64,000 nucleotides of DNA, from contig JAJEFE010000070.1 in the NCBI GenBank assembly GCA_022820625.1, positions 36,105 through 100,104 of the forward strand. The letters are read 5' to 3'. The translations under genes and the position numbers were made by a program. Position 1 is the first letter of the stretch, and every line of letters starts with the position of its first letter. The notes beneath the pieces are model-generated. The model ran no database searches and was not told the origin of the DNA. It was given only the letters and a program-made list of their open reading frames with translations. Of the stretch, positions 44,653-52,613 are shown in pieces. This DNA is from Gammaproteobacteria bacterium (lineage in GTDB: Bacteria; Pseudomonadota; Gammaproteobacteria; Steroidobacterales; Rariloculaceae).

Positions 44653-47120
44653 TGCTTGGCACCCATCTTCTTCAGGTGCACTTCGACCTTGGCACTCATC
44701 TCTTTGACTCTCCGCCGGAGTTTTGGCAGTGGTGTCGCATAGCGTTCCGCCAGTTGGCGGATCCGGCCAGTCAGCATGAGCGAGACGCGATCCATCTCGC
44801 TCTGTACCGCAGCGGACAAATGTCCCATCCACTTGTCGTCCACCACCAATATCTTGACTTCAGCCTCTGTTAGCTTGGGGTACTTGGCGTCGATCTTCTG
44901 GTCGAGGTCTTTTTGCGCGGCGTTGCGCTTCTTCTTTAGACCAGATTCCTGCTTTAGCAAATCCGCATATGCCTCGAGCACAGCGCGTTCATCAGCATAC
45001 AGTGGGTCGGCATCGATTTCCTTGAGCCTCTCCTTCACGGCCTTTGCCGTGATCTTTTTGTTGGCGGATTCGATCACCTCGGCAAGCAACCCGTCTTCGC
45101 CGCTATTCTCCTCACGCATTTCATCGAGTTGTTGTTCCCGGACTGCGAGCTGTGCGTCGAGGGCATCGAGCGCGTCACGTTCGGCGATGAAGTATCGGGC
45201 AACCAGAATTGACGCAGGTACAAGGTCAGACTTGAAGCGCCGCTTGCCTTTCAGGTAGTCGTGAGGTTCAGGCCAAATGAGCTTGTTGTTCTTGCCCTTG
45301 ACCCGAACGATCTCGCGAGGCTGCACGCCGTTCACCCAACCCTCGGCAGCGATCAGATACGCGTCGTCCTGCATGAACTCGGCCCAGTAATCCATCAGAT
45401 GCTGGTAGACATCGTAGGCATCGACCAACGGCACTTGGCGAAACGCTATCAGCAGAGCCTCCGCTATAGTCTGGATAAACTCCTTCGGGTGGCTGTCCTT
45501 GCCGAAGCCGGTGAGCAAGGGCGTGTTGGCGCTCCGCCATTCGGCGAAAACCTTCGCGACCTTTTGCTGGAATGCGGAAAACTCTGCGTGTTCGAGGATC
45601 TCAGATTTCACTTCCGTCAGCGCCAGCTTCAATCGTGCGTAACCGGGGCGGCCTGCCGATTCAAAGAGGTAGCTGCGCACGCCGGGAAAAACCTGCCAGT
45701 ACGTATCGAGCGTGTCCAAATCGCGCTCCGGGATGCCGCCGCGCAAGTGAGCGTCGATGTCGTGCAGGTCCTCAGGCTTGGTGCTGTCGACGTAGCGCGG
45801 AAGGTTGAGATTGAAGTCGTTCTTCGGGTCGGCGATTTCATCAATCGGCACCATGCGAGCATAGCGCGGGACATCGACCTGCCGCGTAAACGTATCGACG
45901 ACCCTGTGGATATCCCGCTCGCGCAGCCTGCTTTTGGGGCCATCCTTTCTGAATTCTCTAGAAGCGTCGATCATGAACACGCCCGTACGCCCGGCGGCAT
46001 TCTCCTTGTCGAGCACGACGATGCAGGCCGGGATGCCCGTTCCGTAAAATAGGTTCGGGGGCAGCCCGATGATTCCCTTGAGATAGCCAGAGCGGACGAG
46101 TTGCTCGCGGATGGTGGCTTCCGCATGGCCGCGAAACAGCACGCCGTGCGGCAGCACGCACGCGGCCTTTCCCGTGCCCTTCATCGAGCGAATGATGTGC
46201 AGCAAGTACGCGTAGTCGCCTTGCCTGGCGGGCGGCTCTCCCCACGTGAAACGCTGGAAAAGGTCCGTTGACGGAACAAGACCGGTCGTCCAGGTCTTGT
46301 CGGAGAACGGCGGGTTTGCGACGACGTAATCGTACGTGCGAAGCCTCTCGTTTTCCTTGAATATCGGTGCGGCCAGCGTGTTGCCCGAGACGATATTCGC
46401 CGTGGGAAAGTCGTGAAGGATCATGTTCATGCGGGCCAAGCCCGCGGTTGTCACGTCCTTCTCTTGTCCTTCAAGGGTGATTAGCTTGCCCGCCTCGGCA
46501 GCCACCTTGAGGAGTAGCGATCCCGAGCCGCAGGTCGGATCATAGGCCGTGGTGGACGCTTTGGTGTTGGCTGGCGAGATTCCGATCACCTGAGCAATAA
46601 CGCGGCTGACCTCGGCGGGCGTATAGAACTGTCCCTTGCTCTTGCCGCTTTCTGTGGCGAAGTGCCGCATCAGGTACTCGTACGCGTCGCCGAGGATGTC
46701 GTCGTGCTCGGCGCGGTTCCGCGAAAAGTCGAGCTGCGGGCTGGCGAAGATATTGATCAGATTCGTCAATCGCTCCACCATCTCATTCCCCTGCCCGAGT
46801 TTGTTCGGATCGTTGAAGTCGGGGAAGTCGCTACGCGCCAAGCTCGTGTTGGCCAATACAAGCGGGGCGATGACCTGCGTGTTGATTCTGTCGCCGATGT
46901 CGCTCTTGCCGCGCAGTTCAAGCATATCCAAAAAGCTTGCGCCATCGGGAATCGTCACGGGCGGGGCGAAGTCGGCGCTGTCCGCGTACTTGTCGGTGAT
47001 GTACTTGATGAACAGCATGAACAGGACGTAGTCCTTGTACTGACTCGCGTCCATGCCTCCGCGAAGCTCGTCGCAGGACTGCCAGAGTGAGGAGTAGAGA
47101 TCGGATTTTTTAATGGCCAT
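44649..47120 (-). CDS. hsdM: Type I restriction enzyme, modification (HsdM) subunit
   Basis: N6-adenine methyltransferase; 823 residues, long for HsdM (usually 500-550). Motif I is DPTCGSG (194-200) and motif IV NPPF (269-272), with KGQFYTPAEVSRVIAQ as the N-terminal mark. The C-terminal third, including coiled segments (about 640-740), is an extension found in a subclass of HsdM proteins. It is first in the operon, followed by hsdS, hsdR and the metallopeptidase. The ATG at 47120 has no clear ribosome site. Confidence 0.93.
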   Translation of the reverse strand: MAIKKSDLYSSLWQSCDELRGGMDASQYKDYVLFMLFIKYITDKYADSADFAPPVTIPDGASFLDMLELRGKSDIGDRINTQVIAPLVLANTSLARSDFPDFNDPNKLGQGNEMVERLTNLINIFASPQLDFSRNRAEHDDILGDAYEYLMRHFATESGKSKGQFYTPAEVSRVIAQVIGISPANTKASTTAYDPTCGSGSLLLKVAAEAGKLITLEGQEKDVTTAGLARMNMILHDFPTANIVSGNTLAAPIFKENERLRTYDYVVANPPFSDKTWTTGLVPSTDLFQRFTWGEPPARQGDYAYLLHIIRSMKGTGKAACVLPHGVLFRGHAEATIREQLVRSGYLKGIIGLPPNLFYGTGIPACIVVLDKENAAGRTGVFMIDASREFRKDGPKSRLRERDIHRVVDTFTRQVDVPRYARMVPIDEIADPKNDFNLNLPRYVDSTKPEDLHDIDAHLRGGIPERDLDTLDTYWQVFPGVRSYLFESAGRPGYARLKLALTEVKSEILEHAEFSAFQQKVAKVFAEWRSANTPLLTGFGKDSHPKEFIQTIAEALLIAFRQVPLVDAYDVYQHLMDYWAEFMQDDAYLIAAEGWVNGVQPREIVRVKGKNNKLIWPEPHDYLKGKRRFKSDLVPASILVARYFIAERDALDALDAQLAVREQQLDEMREENSGEDGLLAEVIESANKKITAKAVKERLKEIDADPLYADERAVLEAYADLLKQESGLKKKRNAAQKDLDQKIDAKYPKLTEAEVKILVVDDKWMGHLSAAVQSEMDRVSLMLTGRIRQLAERYATPLPKLRRRVKEMSAKVEVHLKKMGAKQ

Positions 47121-47414
47121 TATGGTCGTTGGAGTGCCGGTCTCGTTCCCGCTTTGTTGAACTCGCGCCCGGTTGGCAATTCGTTACTCATCGAAATAGT
47201 CTACTGTGTATGGGGGTTGATTGTGCGAAGCAGTGCCAGATCGCTGGACGAGGGTGAAGCGCTATTAGCAACCTGCCGCGTGACTTGACGCTGGCTAGTT
47301 CGGTCGCCAGAACGGTCACGATAGCGGCCCCGCACCACCGAAACGACTCTTGCCCCGCCTTGAAGTTAGCCGATTTGACCCAATCTCCTACCCATTCCGA
47401 ATGCCGTCCACCCC
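47121..47414. other. Divergent promoter region, restriction operon and AAA-DUF4435 gene
   Basis: A 294-bp gap between two genes that read away from each other. Both promoters should be here. No gene was seen. I found no clear -10/-35 pair by eye and no obvious operator repeat; a shared regulator for both sides is possible but not shown. Confidence 0.5.
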
Positions 47415-49049
47415 ATGCCCAACGACTCGCCTAAGTTGCCGCCCGTTTTCTCGATTCCCGATACCGATGGATTTCATCAGTACTCTATTTCACCCGGCAC
47501 CACAACCACATTCTGCGGGGCGAACGGAAGCGGCAAGACACGCTTGGCCGTATACATTGAAGAGCAACTGGGCCTCGTGGCCCACAGGGTCTCCGCCCAC
47601 CGTGCGCTTTCTCTTAATCCCAGCGTGCCAAAAATCTCCGAACAGGAAGCACTGAGCGGTCTGAGAACCGGCTACACGAAAAGCCACCGCGATGGAGATG
47701 CGCTGCCTTACAGGCTAGGCCATCGCTGGGGAGGCCAGAGGGCCACTCTGCTGCTCAACGACTACGACTATCTCGTACAGGCCCTCTTCGCCGAACAGGC
47801 GAACACGGCACTACAGAGCCACCAAGTCCTGCGATCAGGTTCGAGTGCCGCTGCCGAACCGACTAAATTCGAGCAACTATCCGAGATTTGGGAAAACCTA
47901 CTCCCCCACCGCAAGCTGGAAATTACCGGGGACGATATCAACGTGCGACTGCCGGGGACGGAGGCCATCTACCCGGCGTCGGAAATGAGCGATGGCGAGA
48001 GAGCCGTCTTCTACCTCCTAGGGCAAACCCTAGTCGCCGCCGAAGGCTCCTTACTGGTAATCGACGAGCCGGAACTCCATCTACACCCCTCCATCATGAC
48101 GCTCCTTTGGGACAAACTCGCCGCCGCCAGGCCTGACTGCGCGTTCGTGTTCATCACCCACAGCCTCGAATTCGCGGCAGCGAGACCGGGCAAAAAGTAT
48201 ATCGTGCGCGAGTACCGGCCCGGCCCCGCATGGACCATCGATCCGGTACCGAAAGATACCGGCTTCAGCGAAGAGTTCGCCACTCTGATCCTCGGTTCCC
48301 GCCGCCCTGTACTTTTCGTCGAGGGGACCGCCTCAAGCCTTGATCGGACCATCTACGGTGCCTGTTATCCGGACCACCTCGTCCTACCCCGCGCTTCCTG
48401 CGAAGCCGTTATCCATGCTGTCGCGTCGATGCGGAGCAACGCCGCCTTGACGCGTGTCGAGTGCTGCGGGATCGTCGACGGCGACCACCGTTCGGACGAG
48501 GAAGTGCGCCGCCTGCGCGAGCGAGGTATCGCCGTGCTCCCCGTCGCAGAAGTGGAAAACGTCGTTTTGCTGCCGCCAGTCAGCCGCACTATCGCAGCGC
48601 ACGAAGGCTATTACGGCGACAGTCTCGACGCGCGGCTAAACCACCTGCGTCAAGCGGTCTTTCAATCCATCGCTTCCGACAACGAAAGGTGCGCAACCAT
48701 ACTGCGATACGTCGCCCGCCAAGTCGACCGACAATTGAAACGCATCGACCTCGGAGCCGCCACCAGCGTCGAAGAACTCGATGCGATGTGTGCGCGAAAC
48801 GCGGAGAAACTGGACGTGCGCGCGCTTGCCTCGGATGCCGAACACCGAATGGCCAATGCCATCACAAACGACGATCTTCCCGGGCTGCTCGCCTACTACG
48901 ACAACAAAGGGCTGCTGGCACTCGCTGCCAGACACCTGAAGGACACGAGCCTCAAGTCATTCAAAGCTTGGCTCGAACGAATACTGCGCCAACGTACGGC
49001 ACCTAGGCTGATTACGGCTCTCCAAAACGCCCTGCCCAAGCTCCCGTAA
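47415..49049 (+). CDS. Fused ABC-type ATPase and DUF4435/TOPRIM-like protein (PARIS-like)
   Basis: The 544-residue protein has two parts. Residues 1-290 form an ABC-type ATPase: Walker A GANGSGKT (35-42), SDGERAVFYLLG, Walker B LLVIDEPELHLHPS (213-226) and FITHSLEF (246-253). Residues 298-395 fit the DUF4435/TOPRIM pattern: VLFVEGTASSLD (Glu at 303), CCGIVDGDHRS (Asp at 355 and 357) and VLPVAEVENVVLLP. In PARIS, AriA is an AAA ATPase and AriB a DUF4435 nuclease; here both would be on one chain. It is divergent from the restriction operon, which fits the known role in sensing anti-restriction proteins. The assignment by motif pattern needs a profile search. Confidence 0.72.
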   Translation: MPNDSPKLPPVFSIPDTDGFHQYSISPGTTTTFCGANGSGKTRLAVYIEEQLGLVAHRVSAHRALSLNPSVPKISEQEALSGLRTGYTKSHRDGDALPYRLGHRWGGQRATLLLNDYDYLVQALFAEQANTALQSHQVLRSGSSAAAEPTKFEQLSEIWENLLPHRKLEITGDDINVRLPGTEAIYPASEMSDGERAVFYLLGQTLVAAEGSLLVIDEPELHLHPSIMTLLWDKLAAARPDCAFVFITHSLEFAAARPGKKYIVREYRPGPAWTIDPVPKDTGFSEEFATLILGSRRPVLFVEGTASSLDRTIYGACYPDHLVLPRASCEAVIHAVASMRSNAALTRVECCGIVDGDHRSDEEVRRLRERGIAVLPVAEVENVVLLPPVSRTIAAHEGYYGDSLDARLNHLRQAVFQSIASDNERCATILRYVARQVDRQLKRIDLGAATSVEELDAMCARNAEKLDVRALASDAEHRMANAITNDDLPGLLAYYDNKGLLALAARHLKDTSLKSFKAWLERILRQRTAPRLITALQNALPKLP

Positions 49050-49425
49050 CGATTCATGAATTCCCTTCTATTTTCCCCGCATCGATTTATGGGAGCAACC
49101 GAAAGGTTCCATCCGATACTTCAAGTCCAACGCATCGCCTTGAGTAATACAGTCATGATTGACGTTCAAAAAATCGAAATCATGGCCATCAAGACGGGAG
49201 TTATGCCAAGTACCACTCCATGCACATCGAATACGCGTCCCCGAACGCTATTGGCCATCTCTCCTGTCGACACGGAAGGAAGGCGGAAGAGTCGCTACTG
49301 TAATGGCGCGGTCAGCTTTGGCTGCCGCAGTTCTCAAGCCTACATGCATGTGAACCTGCTGTAGACAGGACTGTTGACGCCAACACTGTTCCGAGACTCA
49401 ACAGACCCTTCAGCGAGTACAGACG
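49050..49425. other. Unassigned interval between the PARIS-like gene and the protease gene
   Basis: 376 bp without a gene I can support. An open frame from ATG 49056 to 49364 (102 codons) is possible but has no family pattern, and a second, overlapping frame is equally plausible. It contains a small hairpin (TGTTG-ACGC-CAACA) near 49372-49386 and the upstream region of the protease gene. It may be a degraded gene or leader. Confidence 0.4.
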
Positions 49426-50322
49426 ATGCCAGAACGCGGAATCAGAAGCACATATTCGCAGTGCCCGTTTCAGCTGCTCATGTGCGACAAAGGCGGTGTC
49501 ATTGCGTCCGGCACAGGGTTTTTTTTCGAAGTGGACGACCAATGGTTTGTCGTGACAAACTGGCACAATGTTACCGGACGCGACTTCCAGACCAGCAAGC
49601 TGCTGTCGAAGCACGCTCGGATACCGACCCACCTAATAGCGAAGCTGTCCACATACAAACTCGGAAATAGCCAGAACCAGAGCTTCGCGATCGGGCCACA
49701 CGAAGTACCTTTGTACCACAAAAACCAAGCGTGCTGGCTCGAACATCGTGACCACGGCCGCTCCGTCGATGTCGTCGCAATCCCTTGGGAAAGACCAGAA
49801 GCATGTCCCCAGTTTATGCATAACGCCGCCAACCGAATCAGCACGGACAATATTCCGGTACAGCCGGGCTGCATCGTATTCGTCGTCGGCTTTCCGCAGG
49901 CGATCAGCGTGGGATTCGGCTTGCCGCTTTGGAAGTCCGGGTACGTGGCTTCCGAACCCCACTACGATGTGACGCTTGAAGGACGTCTGCAAGATTTCGG
50001 GGGCTTGAAAGGTGGTCGGCATGTCCCAGCTTTCTTTATCGATGCACAAACTCGGGCTGGAATGTCGGGATCACCCGTGTTCGCACGCTATTTCGGCACT
50101 TGGGACATGGGCGACCCCTACCGACCGGTCAACCCTGACGAACCTGGGTTTTGGGACCGGGAGGATGTGGCGATTTTCGGTAGCGAGGGGACTCAATTCG
50201 TAGGGTGCTACAGCGGACGTATAGCGTCGCGAGAGAACGACGCGGCCCTAGGTTTGTGCTGGCGCCGAGACGTGATTGAAGAAATTTGTCGAAACGGCAA
50301 GCGGAGCGAGATATCCCTCTAA
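49426..50322 (+). CDS. Cytosolic trypsin-like serine protease
   Basis: The 298-residue protein has a complete chymotrypsin-fold triad: His in FVVTNWHNVTG (His47), Asp in SVDVVAIPW (Asp115) and Ser in TRAGMSGSPVFA (Ser214). There is no signal peptide or membrane segment, so the enzyme is probably cytoplasmic, which is unusual for this fold in bacteria. It lies in a defence island between the PARIS-like gene and a small membrane protein. Trypsin-like domains occur as effectors in several anti-phage systems, but no function is proven here. Confidence 0.72.
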   Translation: MPERGIRSTYSQCPFQLLMCDKGGVIASGTGFFFEVDDQWFVVTNWHNVTGRDFQTSKLLSKHARIPTHLIAKLSTYKLGNSQNQSFAIGPHEVPLYHKNQACWLEHRDHGRSVDVVAIPWERPEACPQFMHNAANRISTDNIPVQPGCIVFVVGFPQAISVGFGLPLWKSGYVASEPHYDVTLEGRLQDFGGLKGGRHVPAFFIDAQTRAGMSGSPVFARYFGTWDMGDPYRPVNPDEPGFWDREDVAIFGSEGTQFVGCYSGRIASRENDAALGLCWRRDVIEEICRNGKRSEISL

Positions 50323-50396
50323 GCAGCCCAGACAGTTAGGATCTCATTTTACAATGTCTCAATTGTTTCACGAACCTGCTGTTCGCTAATATTCCA

Positions 50397-50747
50397 ATGC
50401 GATTCGCGTTACAAGCAAGTTTAGGCATCTCGTCCGCATGGGTAACCATTACCTTAGGCTTTATGTTGGAAACACTTTGGCTAAACCAATTGCCTTGGTG
50501 GGGATGGGGTATTCTGACGATTCCCGGACTGTTGTGGATATTTTGGTCAGCGAAGAAATTATCTCAAGTAAGTCCAAACACGGAATCGGAAAACGCAGAA
50601 AATACTGAAATGCTAGCGTTCAAATCTCAACGAAGAAAGGATATATTGAAGTTCTTGGAAAATAACGGACTCTGGTATATCTGGATTGTGACGCTAGCGA
50701 TATCTATGTTGTTGGGACGCTGCACAAGCAATTACCCTCCCATATGA
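50397..50747 (+). CDS. Small membrane protein with three predicted helices
   Basis: 116 residues. Helices at about 8-30, 34-51 and 90-108 flank a polar, charged middle (residues 54-85). I do not recognise a family. The base composition is clearly more AT-rich than the core genes, a sign of transfer. It follows the protease by 74 bp on the same strand, so the pair may be one transcript. A membrane effector or anchor for the protease would be a reasonable guess, nothing more. Confidence 0.62.
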   Translation: MRFALQASLGISSAWVTITLGFMLETLWLNQLPWWGWGILTIPGLLWIFWSAKKLSQVSPNTESENAENTEMLAFKSQRRKDILKFLENNGLWYIWIVTLAISMLLGRCTSNYPPI

Positions 50748-50865
50748 ACAATACACTTAAGGCCAACTGCTCGACCCATCTGCCGCCATGCCACCTGATC
50801 ACGGACCCGGAGTGACCGGATCGTAGAGTGTTCACGGCGTTTGATGTTCTTTCTGTCGGAACGCA

Positions 50866-51336
50866 CTACCGGCGAGGCACCTTCGCCCCCGGCTTCCCTT
50901 CGATATTGCCCTTGACAAGTCCATCCAGAAATTCAGCGAACGGTACGACATCGCCCGCAACGCTCGCAGCTTCGAGCGCCGCCATGTAATCGTTGCGGCG
51001 CTCGACCGGGACCACGGTCCACGGATAACCGCGCGATGCCAGCATCGCGTTCATCAGGAAGCGGCCCACGCGCCCGTTGCCGTCCATGTACGAGTGGATG
51101 TAGACGAACACGAAGTACCCGAGCACAACCCTGATGGCGGGGTCGGGGCCGTCGGCGAGCAATTCGAACAGCAGCGGCATCGAATCGCGCACCGCTTCAC
51201 GGGGGAAGGTCCTTTTGACGGGCAACGCGCAGCGGACGTCAAACAGCGAGGTGCCGTGTTCTCCATTGGTTATTCTGCTGTAGCGCCTGTAGGCTATTGT
51301 GCCGAGCGAAATCTCGCGGAAGAGCCGTTGCTTCAA
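50866..51336 (-). CDS. Fic-domain protein, short or N-terminally truncated
   Basis: 156 residues with the Fic core: VLGYFVFVYIHSYMDGNGRVGRFLMNAML (catalytic His81; canonical HPFxxGNGR has become HSYMDGNGR). The middle and C-terminal helices follow the family pattern (YPWTVVPVERRNDYMAALE). The N-terminal half of typical Fic proteins, including a regulatory helix, is missing. The apparent start TTG at 51336 overlaps the toxin gene's stop codon (TTGA). It is likely an AMP-transferase-type enzyme, or a fragment of one. Confidence 0.7.
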   Translation of the reverse strand: MKQRLFREISLGTIAYRRYSRITNGEHGTSLFDVRCALPVKRTFPREAVRDSMPLLFELLADGPDPAIRVVLGYFVFVYIHSYMDGNGRVGRFLMNAMLASRGYPWTVVPVERRNDYMAALEAASVAGDVVPFAEFLDGLVKGNIEGKPGAKVPRR

Positions 51337-51644
51337 GGCTCATCCGCCGCCGGAAGCCGCAGCAGTCTTTCGCTTCGCCACACCCGAACGATCCGGACTG
51401 TGGACTCTTCCCTTCGATAGACGATGCGAAAAGGCGGGTGAATGAGCTCCCTCAGCGTGTCTTGACCAAACTCCGGCACGATTCGGCCCATCTCGGGGTG
51501 TTCGGCCAGGCGTTCAATCCGCGCCAGGATTTCAAGGAGGAAGCGGGTACCAGTCTCGGGAACGCCTTGTTCCGAGTACCAGTCCTTAATGTCCCTGAGG
51601 TCCTCCAGCGCGGATTCCGCAATCCGGACGCTGCTTCGGGGCAT
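51333..51644 (-). CDS. RelE/ParE-type toxin
   Basis: 103 residues, with the ParE fold pattern: an N-terminal helix pair (SALEDLRDIKDWYSEQG), LLEILARIERLAEHPEMGR, and the beta sheet with FRIVYRREESTVRIVRVWRSERLL. It lies directly after the Phd-type antitoxin (3 bases). The target could be DNA gyrase (ParE) or ribosome-bound mRNA (RelE); this cannot be told from the sequence. Confidence 0.85.
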   Translation of the reverse strand: MPRSSVRIAESALEDLRDIKDWYSEQGVPETGTRFLLEILARIERLAEHPEMGRIVPEFGQDTLRELIHPPFRIVYRREESTVRIVRVWRSERLLRLPAADEP

Positions 51645-51647
51645 TGG

Positions 51648-51917
51648 CTAAATCAGGCCAAGGCGGCTTCGGGCTTCGGTCAGACTCACGTCGCGGCCGG
51701 ACTCCAGATCGTTGATGCCCTCCACGACCGCGCGCATGAATTCGCGTTCCTCCTGGGCCTTCTCGTATTCCGAGAGGGATTGAACGACCACAATGCCACG
51801 TCCCCGGCTCGTCAGCAACAGGGGGCGGCCCGCTTCCACCGCGTGCCTTACCACGCGGCCGGGGTTTTTTTTCAAGTCGCCGAGGGGCACAACATCCGTG
51901 GAGAAACGAATTGTCAT
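51648..51917 (-). CDS. Phd/YefM-type antitoxin
   Basis: 89 residues starting MTIRFSTDVVPLGDLKKNPGRVV, with the Phd/YefM N-terminal DNA-binding pattern (LGDLKKNPGRVVRHAVEAGRPLLLTSRGRGIVVV). The C-terminus (REFMRAVVEGINDLESGRDV) is the part that would bind the toxin. The ATG at 51917 is favoured over an upstream frame reaching 52112. A palindrome lies in its promoter region. Confidence 0.85.
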   Translation of the reverse strand: MTIRFSTDVVPLGDLKKNPGRVVRHAVEAGRPLLLTSRGRGIVVVQSLSEYEKAQEEREFMRAVVEGINDLESGRDVSLTEARSRLGLI

Positions 51918-51937
51918 CGGGCAACTAACCAGTGCTG

Positions 51938-51956
51938 ATAAGAGGTCCTTATAATA
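51938..51956 (-). promoter_or_regulatory. Candidate antitoxin promoter and operator
   Basis: On the minus strand TGTTATTAT (extended -10 like) at about 51951-51959 sits beside a short palindrome with arms ATAAG (51938-51942) and CTTAT (51948-51952). Autoregulation by Phd-type antitoxins at such sites is common. The arms are only 5 bp, so the match is weak. Confidence 0.35.
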
Positions 51957-52154
51957 ACACCGGTTGACGGACCCGTCTCGCCAATTCCATTCGGCTTGGC
52001 AGCGCTGGCCGGATACGGCAGAGACTTCTGGCCGTGTCAAGCTTGTTTTCTGGATAAACACCCGAGATTCTCGGCTGGAAATAATGGTAGGGTTCGCATG
52101 TAATGCGCTCATCGGTCATTCAAGACGCAACCTGCGATCGCACCGGCGGTCCCG

Positions 52155-52358
52155 ATGAAGCTGAAACAATGGACAGTTCGCGGCGGCGATGTCACCAGCC
52201 AGTTCCTTCGCCAACTCGCGGTGGGCCTCATCACCGGGGGTGTGATCGGGATGGCCTTCATGCCGCCGGAGCAGAGTTACTACGGCATTTATCCGATCAG
52301 TATCGGCATGATTCTCGCACTGATCGGGCTGCTTGAATCAAGAGAGGAATTGCCATGA
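52155..52358 (+). CDS. Small two-helix membrane protein, 67 residues
   Basis: Starts MKLKQWTVRGGDVTSQFLRQ, then two hydrophobic segments at about 18-36 and 45-60 with a MPPEQSYYG turn between them. I do not recognise a family. Its stop overlaps the next ATG as ATGA, so it is coupled to the 34-residue gene. It may be part of a small membrane-peptide cassette duplicated in tandem. Confidence 0.65.
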   Translation: MKLKQWTVRGGDVTSQFLRQLAVGLITGGVIGMAFMPPEQSYYGIYPISIGMILALIGLLESREELP

Positions 52359-52459
52359 ACAGTTGGCTTGACGCATTGATCGTATACTCTCCCCTGATTG
52401 TGTTCGCACTCGTGCTGGCCTACATTTCGCTCTTTGTGGCCCCCGAGGATGATCCGTAA
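52355..52459 (+). CDS. 34-residue membrane peptide, tandem copy 1
   Basis: ATG at 52355, TAA at 52457-52459. It begins MNSWLDALIVYSPLIVFAL, one transmembrane helix, and ends with an acidic tail (PEDDP). GAGAGG lies close upstream, and the start overlaps the stop of the 67-residue gene. It closely resembles the peptide at 52506-52610 except for the tail. Confidence 0.7.
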   Translation: MNSWLDALIVYSPLIVFALVLAYISLFVAPEDDP

Positions 52460-52505
52460 GCTATTCCAGTGCCGTCGGACTGATCGATTCAAAGCAGGAA
52501 TACCC

Positions 52506-52610
52506 ATGACCAGTTGGCTTGATGCCCTGATCCTCTACTCGCCACTGATTGTTTTTGCACTCGTGCTGGCCTATATCGCGCTCTTTGTGTCCTACAAGCG
52601 AAAACCGTAA
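52506..52610 (+). CDS. 34-residue membrane peptide, tandem copy 2
   Basis: ATG at 52506, TAA at 52608-52610. It begins MTSWLDALILYSPLIVFAL and ends with a basic tail (SYKRKP) where copy 1 is acidic. AGGA lies a few bases upstream. The two genes are 151 bp apart start to start and share flanking sequence. Stop is 3 bp from the end of the convergent SPFH gene. Confidence 0.7.
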   Translation: MTSWLDALILYSPLIVFALVLAYIALFVSYKRKP

Positions 52611-52613
52611 CAG

